A stretch of DNA of 64,000 bases from Chlorophyllum brunneum (taxonomy: Eukaryota > Basidiomycota > Agaricomycetes > Agaricales > Agaricaceae). The notes under the pieces were generated by a model. It did not search any database, was not told the DNA's origin, and saw nothing but the letters and a program-made list of their open reading frames with translations. Position numbers and translations under genes: made by a program. Below, in pieces: positions 52,747 through 64,000 of this stretch (its first letter is position 1; each line of letters opens with the position of its first letter). Location of the stretch: assembly GCA_963576785.1 (NCBI GenBank), contig OY756141.1:2418001-2482000 (forward strand), read 5' to 3'.

Positions 52747-55700
52747 ATGCTCCCGGCTTCTTTGCAAAGGCCTTCTCGGGCCATGAACACTCTGTGGAGT
52801 TTGTTATCTTCTAGGCGCTTCCAAGCTCGAACGCTCTCAACCATTCTGTGCGCTATCTCGGTCGTCGTACGACCCTTTTCCCACTTCGGAGGGCGGTCCG
52901 CCTTCCTCGCCATCACCATCAAAGAGCTTGTCTTCTCCGCCCAAGAAAATCTTCCCCAACAAATTGAGGCTACCTTTCTGCATCTTGTAGGCGGTCTCAC
53001 AGGAATTTCTCTCTCATCTTTCGGCAAATTTCTTGCATCTTTGGCTTACAACCGAACCGGGGATTCTTCCTTGACACGCTTTATACCAGGACTAACCCTT
53101 ACTTTGATTTGTTTCCTCGGTAGGCATCTGTATCCTTCGTCGCATCATGACTTCGTGTTGAATGGTCATTTGAATAGCCGGCTGGCTAAAAAGTCGTCTC
53201 CCCAGGTTAACACTGGCGAGCCGTATCGCATGTTTCGTCTCGATCTGGTTGTTGACCTTTGACGTTGGTTCCCATCAAGTAAGCGCTCGCCGAACGACTG
53301 AATATTGTTCGTTTCTAATTTGCTATCTCTAAGCACATTGATGAAGATGCTATCGGATTTATCTGGATCATTGGAGTCTCTGCATTGTCCTCGTTGTTTT
53401 CTTGCATGATCCTTTTGCGATGGTCTTCCACTCAGTTTGCTGTTGAGCTGGCCAAAGCGCTGTCTGAGTTGCAAACTTGCATGCGCAACAGTTTAGAGGA
53501 GCATAGTGCCGACAATTCCACCACCAGGACCCAGACTTTACGCTACATCGCACCGGCAGATTTACTTAAGCGTTCTATCTCTCTCGACGCTCTTTACCAA
53601 CAGGCGTCCTTTGATCTCCGCATCGGTCGTGTGAGCGGTGCGTAATTTTGTCCCCATCACATTTCCCTGTTCGCTGATAATTGAATCAGTCAAATCACTG
53701 AAGCACCTAATTACGACTGTTGAAGTATGAAATCAAGATCTGATTTCCACCTGATCTATCCTAATACTGGTTTCAGCATCTTCGACGAATCCTTTCCCGT
53801 CGGTTTACTATCCCAGGGCCATCCTCTGCCGACGAGCCAGAGGAAGACAGTGCAATCAGAACCTTTCGAAAGCCTGCTTTAGATCTGGGTGGTGTTATTC
53901 TGGAATCTATGGAATCCATTGAATTCCAAATTCTTACCTGTTATAATTCCTCCTTATCACTAATACCAGCAACTGAAAAGATAGTAGAGATAACTATGCT
54001 CCAGTCGCGACTCACGGAAGCCGTAAACGTTGCCAGGGGACATCTCCAGCGAATTTGTGATGAACTTGATGCTAAGAAGCAGATATCATCGGGCCATGTC
54101 CAGCTTCCGGACTCATGCACTTGTGCAATATCACTACTTCAGGTAGGCCAATATTAACTTATTGTGTATCAGCGATCCTACGGTGCATGCAGATGGCACA
54201 AGAACTCCAGCTCGGTCTCACGATAATGCGAGACATCAGGGCATGCTATGACCAGTCCCGACTCCGCTTATGGCACCCTCGGTTCTCATTAGCTTGGCTC
54301 GGTGTCACACCGACGATGGTCTCTATCGACGAAGGGGGCGCTTTCCTTGATGACGACACTTCTGAGTCGTCCAACATCCTTTCTGAACCTGAAGCACTTC
54401 AAGGCATCGCTGAGCGTACTTCTATCGGGGATCAAGATTATGATCACATCAGACGTTTTACGAAGAAATCTAAAATCATTGGTTCACCTTTATCCCCAAC
54501 ATGGTTCAAATCTTTGGTTCACTCGACTTGGAATCATCCAAAAACGCTGAAGGCCAGGCTCCGGCTGTCAAGATCACTGAAATCTTTGGAAAGGTCACCT
54601 CATTTTCGTCACGCTCTTAAAAACGGCACGGGCGTGGCCTTGTTGGGTTTGCCTGCTTTCATGGCTATGGATACTTCCGGTGAGCTTTAGTCATCTTACA
54701 GATTTTGACCCACAAATATATCGTATTTCCAGCCCGCCAATGGTTTTTGTCGTCTTTTGGACAGTGGATGATAATTTCCTATGTCTGGGTTCTCGAGACA
54801 AACACAGGTGCTACAGTAAGCCATCGGAAACGAATTCTAGAGTGCAGCAGTTTCACATTGATATAGATCCGAGTTGGCTATCTGCGTCTGGTGAGTACTT
54901 TGAAAGTCTGCCAATATTAAATAAGAATTGACGGGCGTCAGTGCGGCACTATACTTGGAGCAATTTATGCGTACATTGTACGACACGGTCGACATATTCA
55001 ACAAAGGAATATGGCTGATAAATCATTAGGCGTCACTTTTCTGCAAATCTAACCCATATGCTCTTGTCACGATGATGACGGTATGGACTTACCTCGAGGG
55101 ATGTGTGCCTCATCCCTGATAGTTGTTGATTAGCTCGCAGAGCTGCCCATCAGTTGGATTATCATGAAAACCACATTTTCTCCCATGGGAACTGTTGCGT
55201 ATGTTACATCTTCCACCCATAGGTCCAATCCGTTTATGGGTGATCATAGTGCCGTTACACTCCCTCCTATTCTTTTCACACAATACTTTGAAACTCAGGA
55301 GCAAGTTGCAACGTGGAGTATGTTTTCACTGATGTCCTCCTTTCCATATGATACAGATCTTGTCTTTCCCTTCAGGATTAGCACTTTTCCGTGCTGCTAC
55401 GATTGCCGCTGGCATCATCGCTGCTCTACTTGCGAACAGCTTTCTATTCCCGAGGCACTGTCGTGTAGGTTTTGACCGTTAATTTTCCCATGGGTGACTA
55501 TAATCTGGTGCAGGTGCTCTTCCTACACAGAGTTTGTCAAACGCTGGGTTCATCGAACCAGCTTTTCATGAACATCAGCAGGTATGTGGCTTGTAGATGC
55601 CCCACGGCGGAGAGCCCGTTGTTAATAACGATTTGAAGGGATTTGTTTCACCACACCCAAGTTTCGGCAGTCCACAAACAGCGTAGTTACAAACTCGAAC

Positions 55701-56429
55701 GCGAAATCCGTAATCTCTTGCACCGTAGGCTTAATGTGCTTTCTGCAGAGTTGACGCTGAACTCCTGCAGGACTTGCTGTTTTGCTCAAGACTATGGATG
55801 ACGAAGTCAGCCTCGTACCAGTGAGTCAGCCTTCGACTACCTGTGTCTCTTTGCTGTACATTTAAAACGAGAACACAGAAGCCAATGAAGCGATACCGAC
55901 AAATTCTTAATGGCCTGCATCGTCTATCCGATCTGTTGACTAGCCTGCGTAAGGTGGCACAAAACATTCCCAAGAAAGAGATCATGGCCACTGTTGCTCC
56001 CCAAAGACGTGAATTGGTCTGTGCTCAAGACCTATACTTAATTAGTGATGATTCCAACTCATGCCTACGAAGGTGTCTTGTGTCTGCATTGGTTTATTCG
56101 CATCCGAACAAGTTTTCCGAGCTCGACAGCCCTTACCACAGTTTCTCCCTTCTTCGCGCTTGGCATTCATTGGATTAGAACGGGAAGTCGAAGAACAACT
56201 TGTGCAGTCGTATCAAGGCGAAAACGAATCCCATGGCCTGTCGTTGATTTATATGATTGCGGAGCTGGATATGTTGGCGGAATTGGTGGACACGATTGAC
56301 GAGCTTGTGGAATTGACTCGGCGGTTGTTTGGCACATCTTCGTGGCTGAATCACCACGACGGGACGCCGATGCAGACATCTGGCATGACAAGTATGCAAG
56401 AAGGATCAATGACAAACATAAACGGTTAG
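52747..56429 (+). CDS. FUSC/ArAE-like polytopic membrane protein
   Basis: The translated exons show two hydrophobic membrane blocks separated by a soluble region, as in fungal proteins with the ArAE_2_N/FUSC domains (aromatic acid exporter-like, once linked to brefeldin A sensitivity). The first block spans about 52820-53440 and contains S-A-Q-E-N-L-P-Q-Q-I-E-A-T-F. The soluble region contains W-H-P-R-F-S and S-P-H-F-R-H-A-L-K-N-G-T-G-V-A. The second block spans about 54620-55480. A helical C-terminal part follows, with R-Y-R-Q-I-L-N-G-L-H-R-L-S-D-L-L and L-P-S-S-R-L-A-F. At least nine introns are needed, and exon borders between 54700 and 55850 are approximate. The transported substrate is unknown. 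The start at 52747 opens a long frame with no upstream alternative. Confidence 0.72.
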
Positions 56430-56533
56430 GTGGGCGTGGGAATGATAGGGACATGTAGCTGAGGACAAGGATTGCAACCCCCACGATACCCTTCCGTTCT
56501 GTACATTAGCCCTATTTCCTCTACTTCTTCCCC

Positions 56534-59500
56534 ATGGACACACTTTTCGGGCGCAAAAAGCCCCGCCAACGCCAGTCCTCTTTCTCTGGACAGGACCTTG
56601 GCGAGCGATCCGTCCCGTATGACCAGCTAGCAGCACCCATTCGTTCTCCTATCCCCGTAGCTAGTACCAATCAAGGGTTTAGAGGCATTTCCGCACCAAA
56701 CACAAATCCATCCCTCACAGATGCTGGTACAGAACTCAATTACTTTACCATACAGAAGCAGAGGCGAGAGCGAGATCGACTTTACGACCAACAGACTCCC
56801 AACAGACGACCACCCTCATCCGCTAATTCTATATCATCGACACCAGATTCGTCTACGCTATATGACGAGTCCAACACACCTACACCTTCATCTCGTTACA
56901 TACGAACACACGCAGGCCGGACGGACCGCAGTGAACTGTCTTCAGGCCATGGCCCCAACTCTGCAGATTTTGGACAGTACCCCCCCGGTGACCCCTCCAA
57001 CACACCTTCCCGACCTACATCAGCGTTGACAACGAAATCAGAAAACAACCGCAGCTCCCGCTATACCGCTTCCATCTCCTCTGAAGGAGGTACTCATCAC
57101 AAATCCCTATCTCAGCTATACCACCGGCATCACGGCTCGGGCGAAGGCTTTCACTTCCCCCGCCCAACAACTGATGCTGAAATTGAAAATCTCTTCGAAA
57201 ACGTCAAACGCACCAGGGATTTCCCAGACTTGCCTCGCGACCTGACGATTGATCAGAAATGGCATATGGTCTACAATGACGAACATATCCGGTGGGACAA
57301 AGAGAAGCAAAAAGAAGAGCAAGCGAAGAGACAGAAGGATTTAGGCCAGTCAAGCTACAATACCGTTGTAGCAGACTCCCCAGAGTGGTACTTAAAGAAG
57401 TTCGTGGGGAAGACAATCACACCAAAGCAAGTTCAGGGTTTGGGTGTTTCATTGCGAAGTAATGAAATGAGGTGTGCTCCAGCCCCGGTCTCTGTCCTCT
57501 GTTGACCAAAGTCTGACTTGTTTCAGCTGGGTGAAATCTTTCGTAGCAATACGGGGCACCGCTGTACTTGCCCAGAGTTTATCACAAATCAGTCGAAAAG
57601 GATCAACGAGGCTCGATACCGATATCGCTCTTGAATATGAGATTGTAAAGGTCTTGCGGATCCTGTTCAATAACTCGGTGGGTCCCATAACATGATATCC
57701 ACGTTCGCCCATTAACGCTCACCCCAGTTTGCTGCAAATGAAGTCTTATCGCATCCTCAAGTAGTCACTCAAATTGCTTCATCTCTCAACACACCTCATA
57801 TACCTTCTCGAAAACTCATCCTCGACATGCTCGTCTTGTTCATCTATATCGACGGATTACCCCTCGTTACCTCAGCTCTCGAAAAACTCAGTCAAGCGAA
57901 TAAGGAAGGTACAAGCTGTTACGACTACTGGTTCAAGTCGCTCCAAATATCGCTATCGGGAAGAGGGAAGATGGGTAGTCTTGTGGGTGCGAGCGAGGAC
58001 GTGAAGAGGGCCGGCATCGACAGCTCGCTGAATGAATATACTGTGAGTACTCAGGGTTCCCCTTCGCCTCGGACATCGTTGACGACCCCATAGATTTCCA
58101 ACTTCTTCCTCATAACTTGCGTACTTAGATACGTCGATGATTTAGACTTACGGGTCCACCACCGGGCTCAGATGGAAACAGCTGGTCTCCGAAATATCCT
58201 TGCTTTATGCGAAAATTTTGGTGTCCCAGATGTTACCAAACAAACTGAAGTCCTCCAAGCGATGCTGGTTGAGGATGAGCAACAGCTCCGCGAACGTTTA
58301 GACCAGGAGATTCTCGGTAGTTTCACCGACCCACAGGACGTTTATAACGCGATTTTCGCCAGAATCAAGGACACCAAGGCTAAGGATCATTTCCTGTCAA
58401 TGATGCAACACCTATTACTCATTCGAGAGGAAGGCCTACCGATGGTGCACTACTATCAATTTCTGGACTCCCTTGTAACGGATGTGGTTCTGGACAAGAA
58501 ACTTTTGGGTGCCGAGCAACGGTTTGGTCATTCCGTAGAACGGATCATCGCACAGTTCAACGAGGCTGATCGTCTGCAACTCGTAGAGCTTGAGGCAGCA
58601 GAAGCAAGAGCTCTGGCTGTACGGCTTAAATTGGAAAAAGAAGCATTGGAGGTTGAGGTTGCCCAGGGAGAGGACGGACTGGTTGGAAATCTGAAAATCC
58701 AGTTGGTTCAGATGGAGGAAAAATTGAAAAAATCGCGAGAGACTGCTTCCCGACTGCAAGGGCAGCTGGAAACTCAGAAAACTATATACGAGGAGCGGAT
58801 CACTCAATTAGAAGCGCAGATTATGGAGCTATTCCGGATGCTGAAGGAAATTGGAGTCGAGGCAGTCCTGGATCGTGGGACGATGGACCAGAAATCCTTT
58901 ATACAAACCTTAGAGAAAACTTTCCAGAGACATCGTACTATCAGCATTTTGGAAGGGCGTTCTCGGGGAAAGAGACGTGGGGAAAACGGAGCTACTGAGA
59001 ATGGCGATGAGGGGGAAGAAGATCCAGAAAGTACTCCTGGAAAAACAAGTCTACGTCGCTCTCGGCCACCAGGGAGTATCGGTAGACGACATATGTCAAA
59101 GGGGGGCAAGCAGACGGGTAAGGTTGTTGATGAAACGGGGAGGGTGTCTCAGTTTATGGACGCGGAAGAAGCTGATGCACAAGAACAAATACAACAACAA
59201 ATGGTCGCTGGTGCGAAAATGGTTAGTTATGCGGATTTTCATTTTTTTGTGCAAGATCTAACAGTTACATCAGTATTCTCCCCAAATGGGGTCGATGAAC
59301 AGCGCACGCAGTATCAGGGCCTCTCCTCGTCGCACTGATAGACCCATTCTCTTTGAAACACCCCCCGGGACGTCTCTTTTGCCTCCAAGATCTGAAGGCC
59401 CTAGTATTGGCAGCACAGATCGCTCTTCCTCACCTCATGACGATGATAGCGATGTTCCGCACTCGAACAAGAGCAGCCTTACCACAGGCACAGATGATAC

Positions 59501-61816
59501 GTATGCAACATCAACTAGTCCGGACGATATCGAACTTTCAGCACCCGCTGGCTCATTTGCAGAACAATTGCAGAAGCAGCTGCACGCTCGGGGTAAACCT
59601 CTGCCTCCAATCAATAGTGCCGAAATTCTTCCCGCAGAGCCCGCTGCTGGTGACTCGGATGTACCCCCCCCTCCGCCTCCACCCCCGCCCCCCCCACCAC
59701 CGCCACCACCTCCCCCTGGGTTCGGAAAAATACCATTACCTACTTTCGCCGGTGCATCACCTTCTCCGCCACCTCCACCTCCACCACCTCCCATTTCACG
59801 TCCGGGTTCAAACCCAAGTACTGCGCCAAATTCTGCCCGTGCATCCTTCCTGGGCGCCAACTTCAATGCTTTACGTAAAGAGATGCCACTCACACCTAAC
59901 ATCAAAATGAAACAACTGCAGTGGGATAAACTACCACAGCAGCAGGTATCGAAGACACTTTGGAAGGATGATGAGCCAGAGAGGGAGAAGGAGATGCTAG
60001 AGAAGCTGAAAATCGATGGTGTTTGGAATGAGATGGAGGAGGACTTTAAGGCGAAGCAGCTGGTCATCAATCTCATGGCTCGGCAAAAACGGGCAGAGCT
60101 AAAGAGTGTATTGGACCCCCAGACCAAAAAGCGAGTTGGTAAGTGACTTTTCGTTGGCCGCAAAAGTAGGGGCGGGCTACTTAATGGCACTATAGAGATC
60201 CTCATTCAACGTGTCAGAAAGCTCGAGCCAGAAGAAGTCGCACGTCGCATCCAACAATTCGATCAGGAAATATGCACATCCGTTTTTCTAAGCGAACTGA
60301 AGTCTATCTTGCCTTCACCGGAACAAGTTGGTAAATTGAATGTATACCGGAATGCTCCTCCAGAAGAACTTGCAGACTTGCATCCTTCCGATCGTCTGAT
60401 GGTTAGACTCATTCAGATTGATCGACTTGCACCTCGGATAGAGGGCATGTTGTATAGGGTCGCATTTGACGAAACCTGGTCACTCTTAGACGATGTAGGC
60501 TCTTACTATAGTTATTTCTTCCCGTGACTGACGGAGAGATCATCAGGGGGCCAGGAAATTGTTCGAAGCCGGAAAAGCCCTTCTTGATGCTAAACAGTTC
60601 AAAGAGCTGCTGAGTGTGAGTTGACACGGCTTTCACATAATCCTTTGCTAAATTCTCGATAGCTTATTCTCCTAATTGGTAATTATATGAACGGGTCAGG
60701 TATCAAAGGTGGTGCTTTTGGTTTTCGTGTGAGCAGTATCAACAAGGTTAGTGACCGTGGAACCAGGCGTGGAGAGTTCTCATACTTTACAAAGATGGTG
60801 GACACCAAGTCGGTCAATAATACTACCCTCCTACATTTCTTGGAAAAGACAGTCTCCAGACATTTCCCTGACATGGAAGATTTTTTAAACGAACTGGAAA
60901 AGCCTGCGGAAGCTTACCGAGGTCGGCATATACCTGTTACACATCCACCGGTATACTCACTACAATGTCTTAGTTAATCTGCTGGATGTTCGCAAGACCC
61001 TCACGGAACTGCGAGATGGTTTGAAGCGCATTCGCACAGAACTAACAGACTACTTCACCGATCCAGGGACAAACGATGAGTACGGCACACAAATGTGGGC
61101 ATTCGTTGGAAGAGCGACCGAACAAATGGAAGATGTCATGGATGATGTCCGCAACGCTGAAACGACGTTCACTGAAGCGATTGGCTACTACGGAGAAGAG
61201 GACAAAAATATGTCATCCTCCGAATTCTACGGGATTTTCAAGACGTTTGTCACATCATACAAGGTACCCATCGTTACCCCCCCAGAAGCACAAATATACT
61301 CACGAGCGCACACAGAAATGCAAGGCAGATAACCAAGCGGCGCTGGAGGAGAAGATAGCAGTTGAGAAACGTAAACAAGCGATGGAAGAAAGCAGGGCCC
61401 AACGACAGAAAGCAAAGGAATCTTCAGTCATCGATGAGGAGTCTAACGCCGTCCTCGACAACTTATTGCAAATGCTCCGGAATGGCGAGTCCATCCGAAG
61501 AGGCAGCAATAAACCGAACCGACAAGACCGACCACGACCATCCGTACCAGTTACCCTCAACCTGGAAAATGGAAATCAAACAGGAGATGCTGCGGACGTT
61601 GCCCGAGACATGTTGGCCCGACTTCAGTCGGATGGCTTCGTTACGCCACCCTCACCCTTACCCCCTTCAACTTCATCTCAGAGACGAGAACGACGGAGAA
61701 GAGAAAGACCCTCGCTGCACAGCGAGCGAGAAATACCACCTTCGCCGTTGTCAATGGAGATATTGGACGCCGATGAAGAGTCCACCTCAGAAGCCCAAGA
61801 TTCGGATGATTCATGA
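56534..61816 (+). CDS. Diaphanous-related formin (BNI1/SepA type)
   Basis: Formins nucleate unbranched actin cables and the cytokinetic ring under Rho GTPase control. The protein begins MDTLFGRKKPRQRQ with a Ser/Thr/Pro-rich leader. The GTPase-binding and FH3 armadillo region runs from about 57150 to 58560 (P-R-P-T-T-D-A-E-I-E-N-L-F; L-R-Y-V-D-D-L-D-L-R). A coiled coil spans about 58560-58830. FH1 has proline runs of 18 (59664-59717) and 9 (59766-59792). FH2 (about 59880-61320) has M-K-Q-L-Q-W-D-K-L and I-K-G-G-A-F-G-F-R. A C-terminal DAD-like segment, L-D-N-L-L-Q-M-L-R-N-G-E-S-I-R-R, lies at 61460-61510 and implies autoinhibition. Conserved Leu-Leu and the following basic residues of DAD are present. 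Confidence 0.95.
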
Positions 61817-62090
61817 TGGTCGCAAGTGCATTGAGCCAAGTTGTTGTGTAAATTTACTTTATTTGTATTGCATCTGCTCTTTCCATCTACATATCTAGTC
61901 CTTACTCTACTACAGCAGACGATTTCATAGCATGGACGATCTCACCTAATAACACAACATTCCTTATGCATGCATGAAGGCAGCGATGAGCCCTGAGCAT
62001 GGAGTGATCGCAGTGTGACAGTTGGCATGCCGTTGAGGTGGCACACACACACTCTTCTACTCCAACCTAACACAACACATTCCTTTTACT
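61817..62090. other. Intergenic region between formin and PEBP-like gene
   Basis: 274 bases hold the formin 3' UTR and the promoter of the next gene. A CT/CA-rich stretch lies just upstream of the ATG at 62091. No TATA box or other distinct site was recognised. Confidence 0.35.
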
Positions 62091-63201
62091 ATGCGTGCCG
62101 TGGCTCTCGCTGTTTCCGCTCTTTTATCTCTCGCTGCTGCCCAGTCAAACAACGATGTTGGCTTGGGCCTCAAAGCCATCGAGGCCCATTTCACCCAGTC
62201 ACACATCGTCCCTGATTTTCTGAATACTTTTCAACCCCAAGCTCTCCTTAACGTTAACTATGGTTTGTCAGGCAGTATCACATTGAAGACACCTAGCGAA
62301 ACATTCTTACAGGCACGGGAAACATTCAGCCAGGCCAAAAGTTTACTAAAGAGCGTGCGTTCTCTGACGGGATGCCTATACGCTTATGCTGATCCTGCCA
62401 TAGAGGTCGGATCCGCGCCTACTTTAACTGTCCTTAGCTCCTCCCCCTTGAGCGGATCATTCGCGTTGGCCATGATGGATGCCGACGTGCCAAACTCCAA
62501 ACTTCCAGAGACCAACCGTCACTGGCTTCTCACCAACGTTTCTCTTGGCCAAGGTCAGCTATAACGAATATTATTCATTTTTGGTCGCATTTTCTCACCT
62601 TGGCTGCTGCAGACTCGGTGGTCAACAATGCGACAGCCACAACCACTACACGCTACTGGGGTCCTTGGCCTCCGCAAGGCTCCGGTCCTCACCGGTTGAT
62701 TCATTTACCAATCGAGCAATCCAAACATGCTAATGGCGCATTCCCAGCTATGTCATAATGCTCTATGCCCAGCCTTCAGGTTTTGCCCCTCCTGCTGAGT
62801 TCACTCAGACAGAAATGCCTGTGGCTCCAATGGACTGGAATGCATATGTTTCTGTAAGGAACTGATTGAAGTTCTTCCCCTCCTTTTCTCTAACAATCGA
62901 TTACTGTGCAGAATTCTCACCTTGGAGACCTCATAGCTGTAAGCAGGACATGTTTGTGTCATATCAATCGTAAATAACCCATGACCAGGCCAATTACATC
63001 CAAGTCGAAGAAGGAACCGCCACCACATCGATCTTTTCCACCGCGCCCGTCGTCACCTCTACTTTGGCTGTAGCCTCGACTACTTCCGGCTCGGCTCCTG
63101 CTAGCTCCTCCACTAATGGGTCCAATGGGGCCACGGTATTGGGCCTACATATTCCTGTCATCATGGGCTTGACTGCTCTTACAGCACTCTTCCTTGCATG
63201 A
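62091..63201 (+). CDS. Secreted, GPI-anchored PEBP-like protein
   Basis: This is a phosphatidylethanolamine-binding protein fold fused to secretion and anchoring signals. A signal peptide (M-R-A-V-A-L-A-V-S-A-L-L-S-L-A-A-A) precedes the PEBP core. The core has the DPDxP-type motif M-M-D-A-D-V-P with H-W-L-L-T-N, and G-P-H-R-Y-V-I-M-L-Y, the GxHR motif completed across an intron at about 62694-62746. The protein ends with a Ser/Thr-rich stalk, S-S-T-N-G-S-N-G-A-T and a hydrophobic tail (G-L-T-A-L-T-A-L-F-L-A), consistent with a GPI attachment signal. Introns lie at about 62556-62612, 62694-62746, 62853-62912 and 62941-62988. Its ligand and role at the fungal cell surface are unknown. Confidence 0.87.
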
Positions 63202-63418
63202 GCGTCTTTTGACAACACTGTTGAATTTTTTGAGTAATTGACTCCATTATTTAATATATCCACTGGTGTCAAGCAAAGCCACTTCAGGAAAACTGGAGTA
63301 TGATTAAAGAATCCAAAACCAAGTATATTAGAACTGGATAAGCGAAAACGACGACAGTTTATACAAAACAAGAGCAGATTTTCCGAGCCAAACCATAGAT
63401 GGAGTAATGCAAAAATTT

Positions 63419-64000
63419 TCAATTTCCAAAACGTTCGCGGGCCTAACATGAATAGTGGGGTTGAGAATGATGATTGAGATTGATATGGCCAAGAGTGCGT
63501 CTCCGTAGCTTTAGCTTCGGTTGTACTACTCACCGCTTCCTGGGCTTGCTGAACGTAACCAGAATAACCTTCGGAGAACTTGCCAATTTCCCTACCCTTG
63601 GCTGCTCCAAGACCAACACCCTGCGCGTATATCGCAGTCAATCTGAGGCATATAATGAGAACGAATCCCCGAAAAGAGCAACCGGAGCTCACATGGGCTC
63701 CGTTCGACCATCCTCTTCTGTTCCAAGACCCATACCCTCCTTCCACCCCATCATCTTCAACAGCTTGTTGCCAACATTGCTCGAATCCTCGCCCGGGTTC
63801 AGAGGGGTAGGGGGTGGTGAAGGAGGTGGAGGCGGCCCCTCAGATTGACGCTTCTTGCTAGGCTTGCTGGCGCCTCCCTCGGGGACTGGTGTTTCTGGCT
63901 GGTTAAACAGAGTACGACGCTCCAGAGCCCGATCACGGTATTTAGGTTGTTCAGTCGTCTTTCTCGCGTGAAGCTTCTGTCGCGCCACCTCTCGTAGACT
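63419..64000 (-). CDS. G-patch domain protein, RBM5/RBM10-like C-terminus (partial)
   Basis: Only the C-terminal end is in the window, and the gene continues beyond 64000. The visible frame reads ARQKLHARKTTEQPKYRDRA, then L-E-R-R-T-L-F, as in RBM5-type splicing regulators just before the G-patch. A Pro-rich spacer follows. The G-patch is G-N-K-L-L-K-M-M-G-W-K-E-G-M-G-L-G. After an intron at about 63638-63686 it continues with T-A-I-Y-A-Q-G-V-G-L-G-A-A-K-G. A last intron (about 63449-63530) joins Q-E-A to A-R-E-R-F-G-N and the TGA at 63419-63421. G-patch proteins activate DEAH helicases in splicing. The N-terminal RNA-binding domains cannot be checked here. Confidence 0.8.

Noticed and set aside
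59435..60205. Minus-strand Gly-rich frame opposite the formin FH1
   Set aside because: The poly-glycine run is simply the complement of the proline codons.

Overview
This is nuclear DNA of a filamentous basidiomycete, most likely an Agaricomycete. Genes are dense, almost every gene is broken by short introns of about 47 to 65 bases, and intergenic gaps are often under 150 bases. The gene set is fungal: a Zn2Cys6 regulator, class V myosin, formin, PEX6 and a Golgi/ESCRT set. Spliced proteins read best against basidiomycete families. I could not run searches, so all family names come from motif reading.

Region 1 (1-5.3 kb) is a visibly AT-rich, gene-poor island. It holds a decayed Ty1/copia gag-protease fragment on the minus strand and a second broken coding region (3298-5191, minus) with at least three frameshifts and two in-frame stops.

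Region 2 (5.3-21 kb) holds a PhoD-type phosphatase (+), then PEX6, a Mis14/NSL1-type kinetochore protein and the splicing factor YJU2 (all -), the DEAH helicase DHX35 (+, divergent from YJU2), MICOS subunit MIC19 (+), an unrecognised single-pass membrane protein (-) and the splicing factor CDC5/CEF1 (-). Three spliceosomal genes therefore lie within 9 kb.

Region 3 (21-38 kb) holds a Zn2Cys6 transcription factor (+), a WD40 protein (-), UMP-CMP kinase (+), a lipid kinase (-), a 5-oxoprolinase/hydantoinase A-B fusion followed by an omega-amidase of the NIT2 type (+,+), a farnesylated type-A DnaJ (+) and a UPF0538 protein (-). The 5-oxoprolinase/omega-amidase pair could work together on glutamine-derived lactams.

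Region 4 (38-64 kb) holds an intracellular GH3 beta-glucosidase with a PA14 insert (+), COG4 (+), VPS2 (-) and a ZFAND1/CUZ1 AN1 protein (+) that start 43 bases apart, class V myosin (-), a FUSC/ArAE-like membrane protein (+), a formin (+), a GPI-anchored PEBP-like protein (+) and the C-terminal end of a G-patch protein (-) that runs off the window. Vesicle traffic and actin-based polarity (COG4, VPS2, myosin V, formin) are well represented here.

The most unusual signals are in gene structure. There are four apparent GC-AG introns in three genes, three of them in the VPS2/ZFAND1 pair, and micro-exons of 11 nt in CDC5 and 22 nt in the myosin P-loop. No tRNA, rRNA, CRISPR array or intact mobile element was seen.
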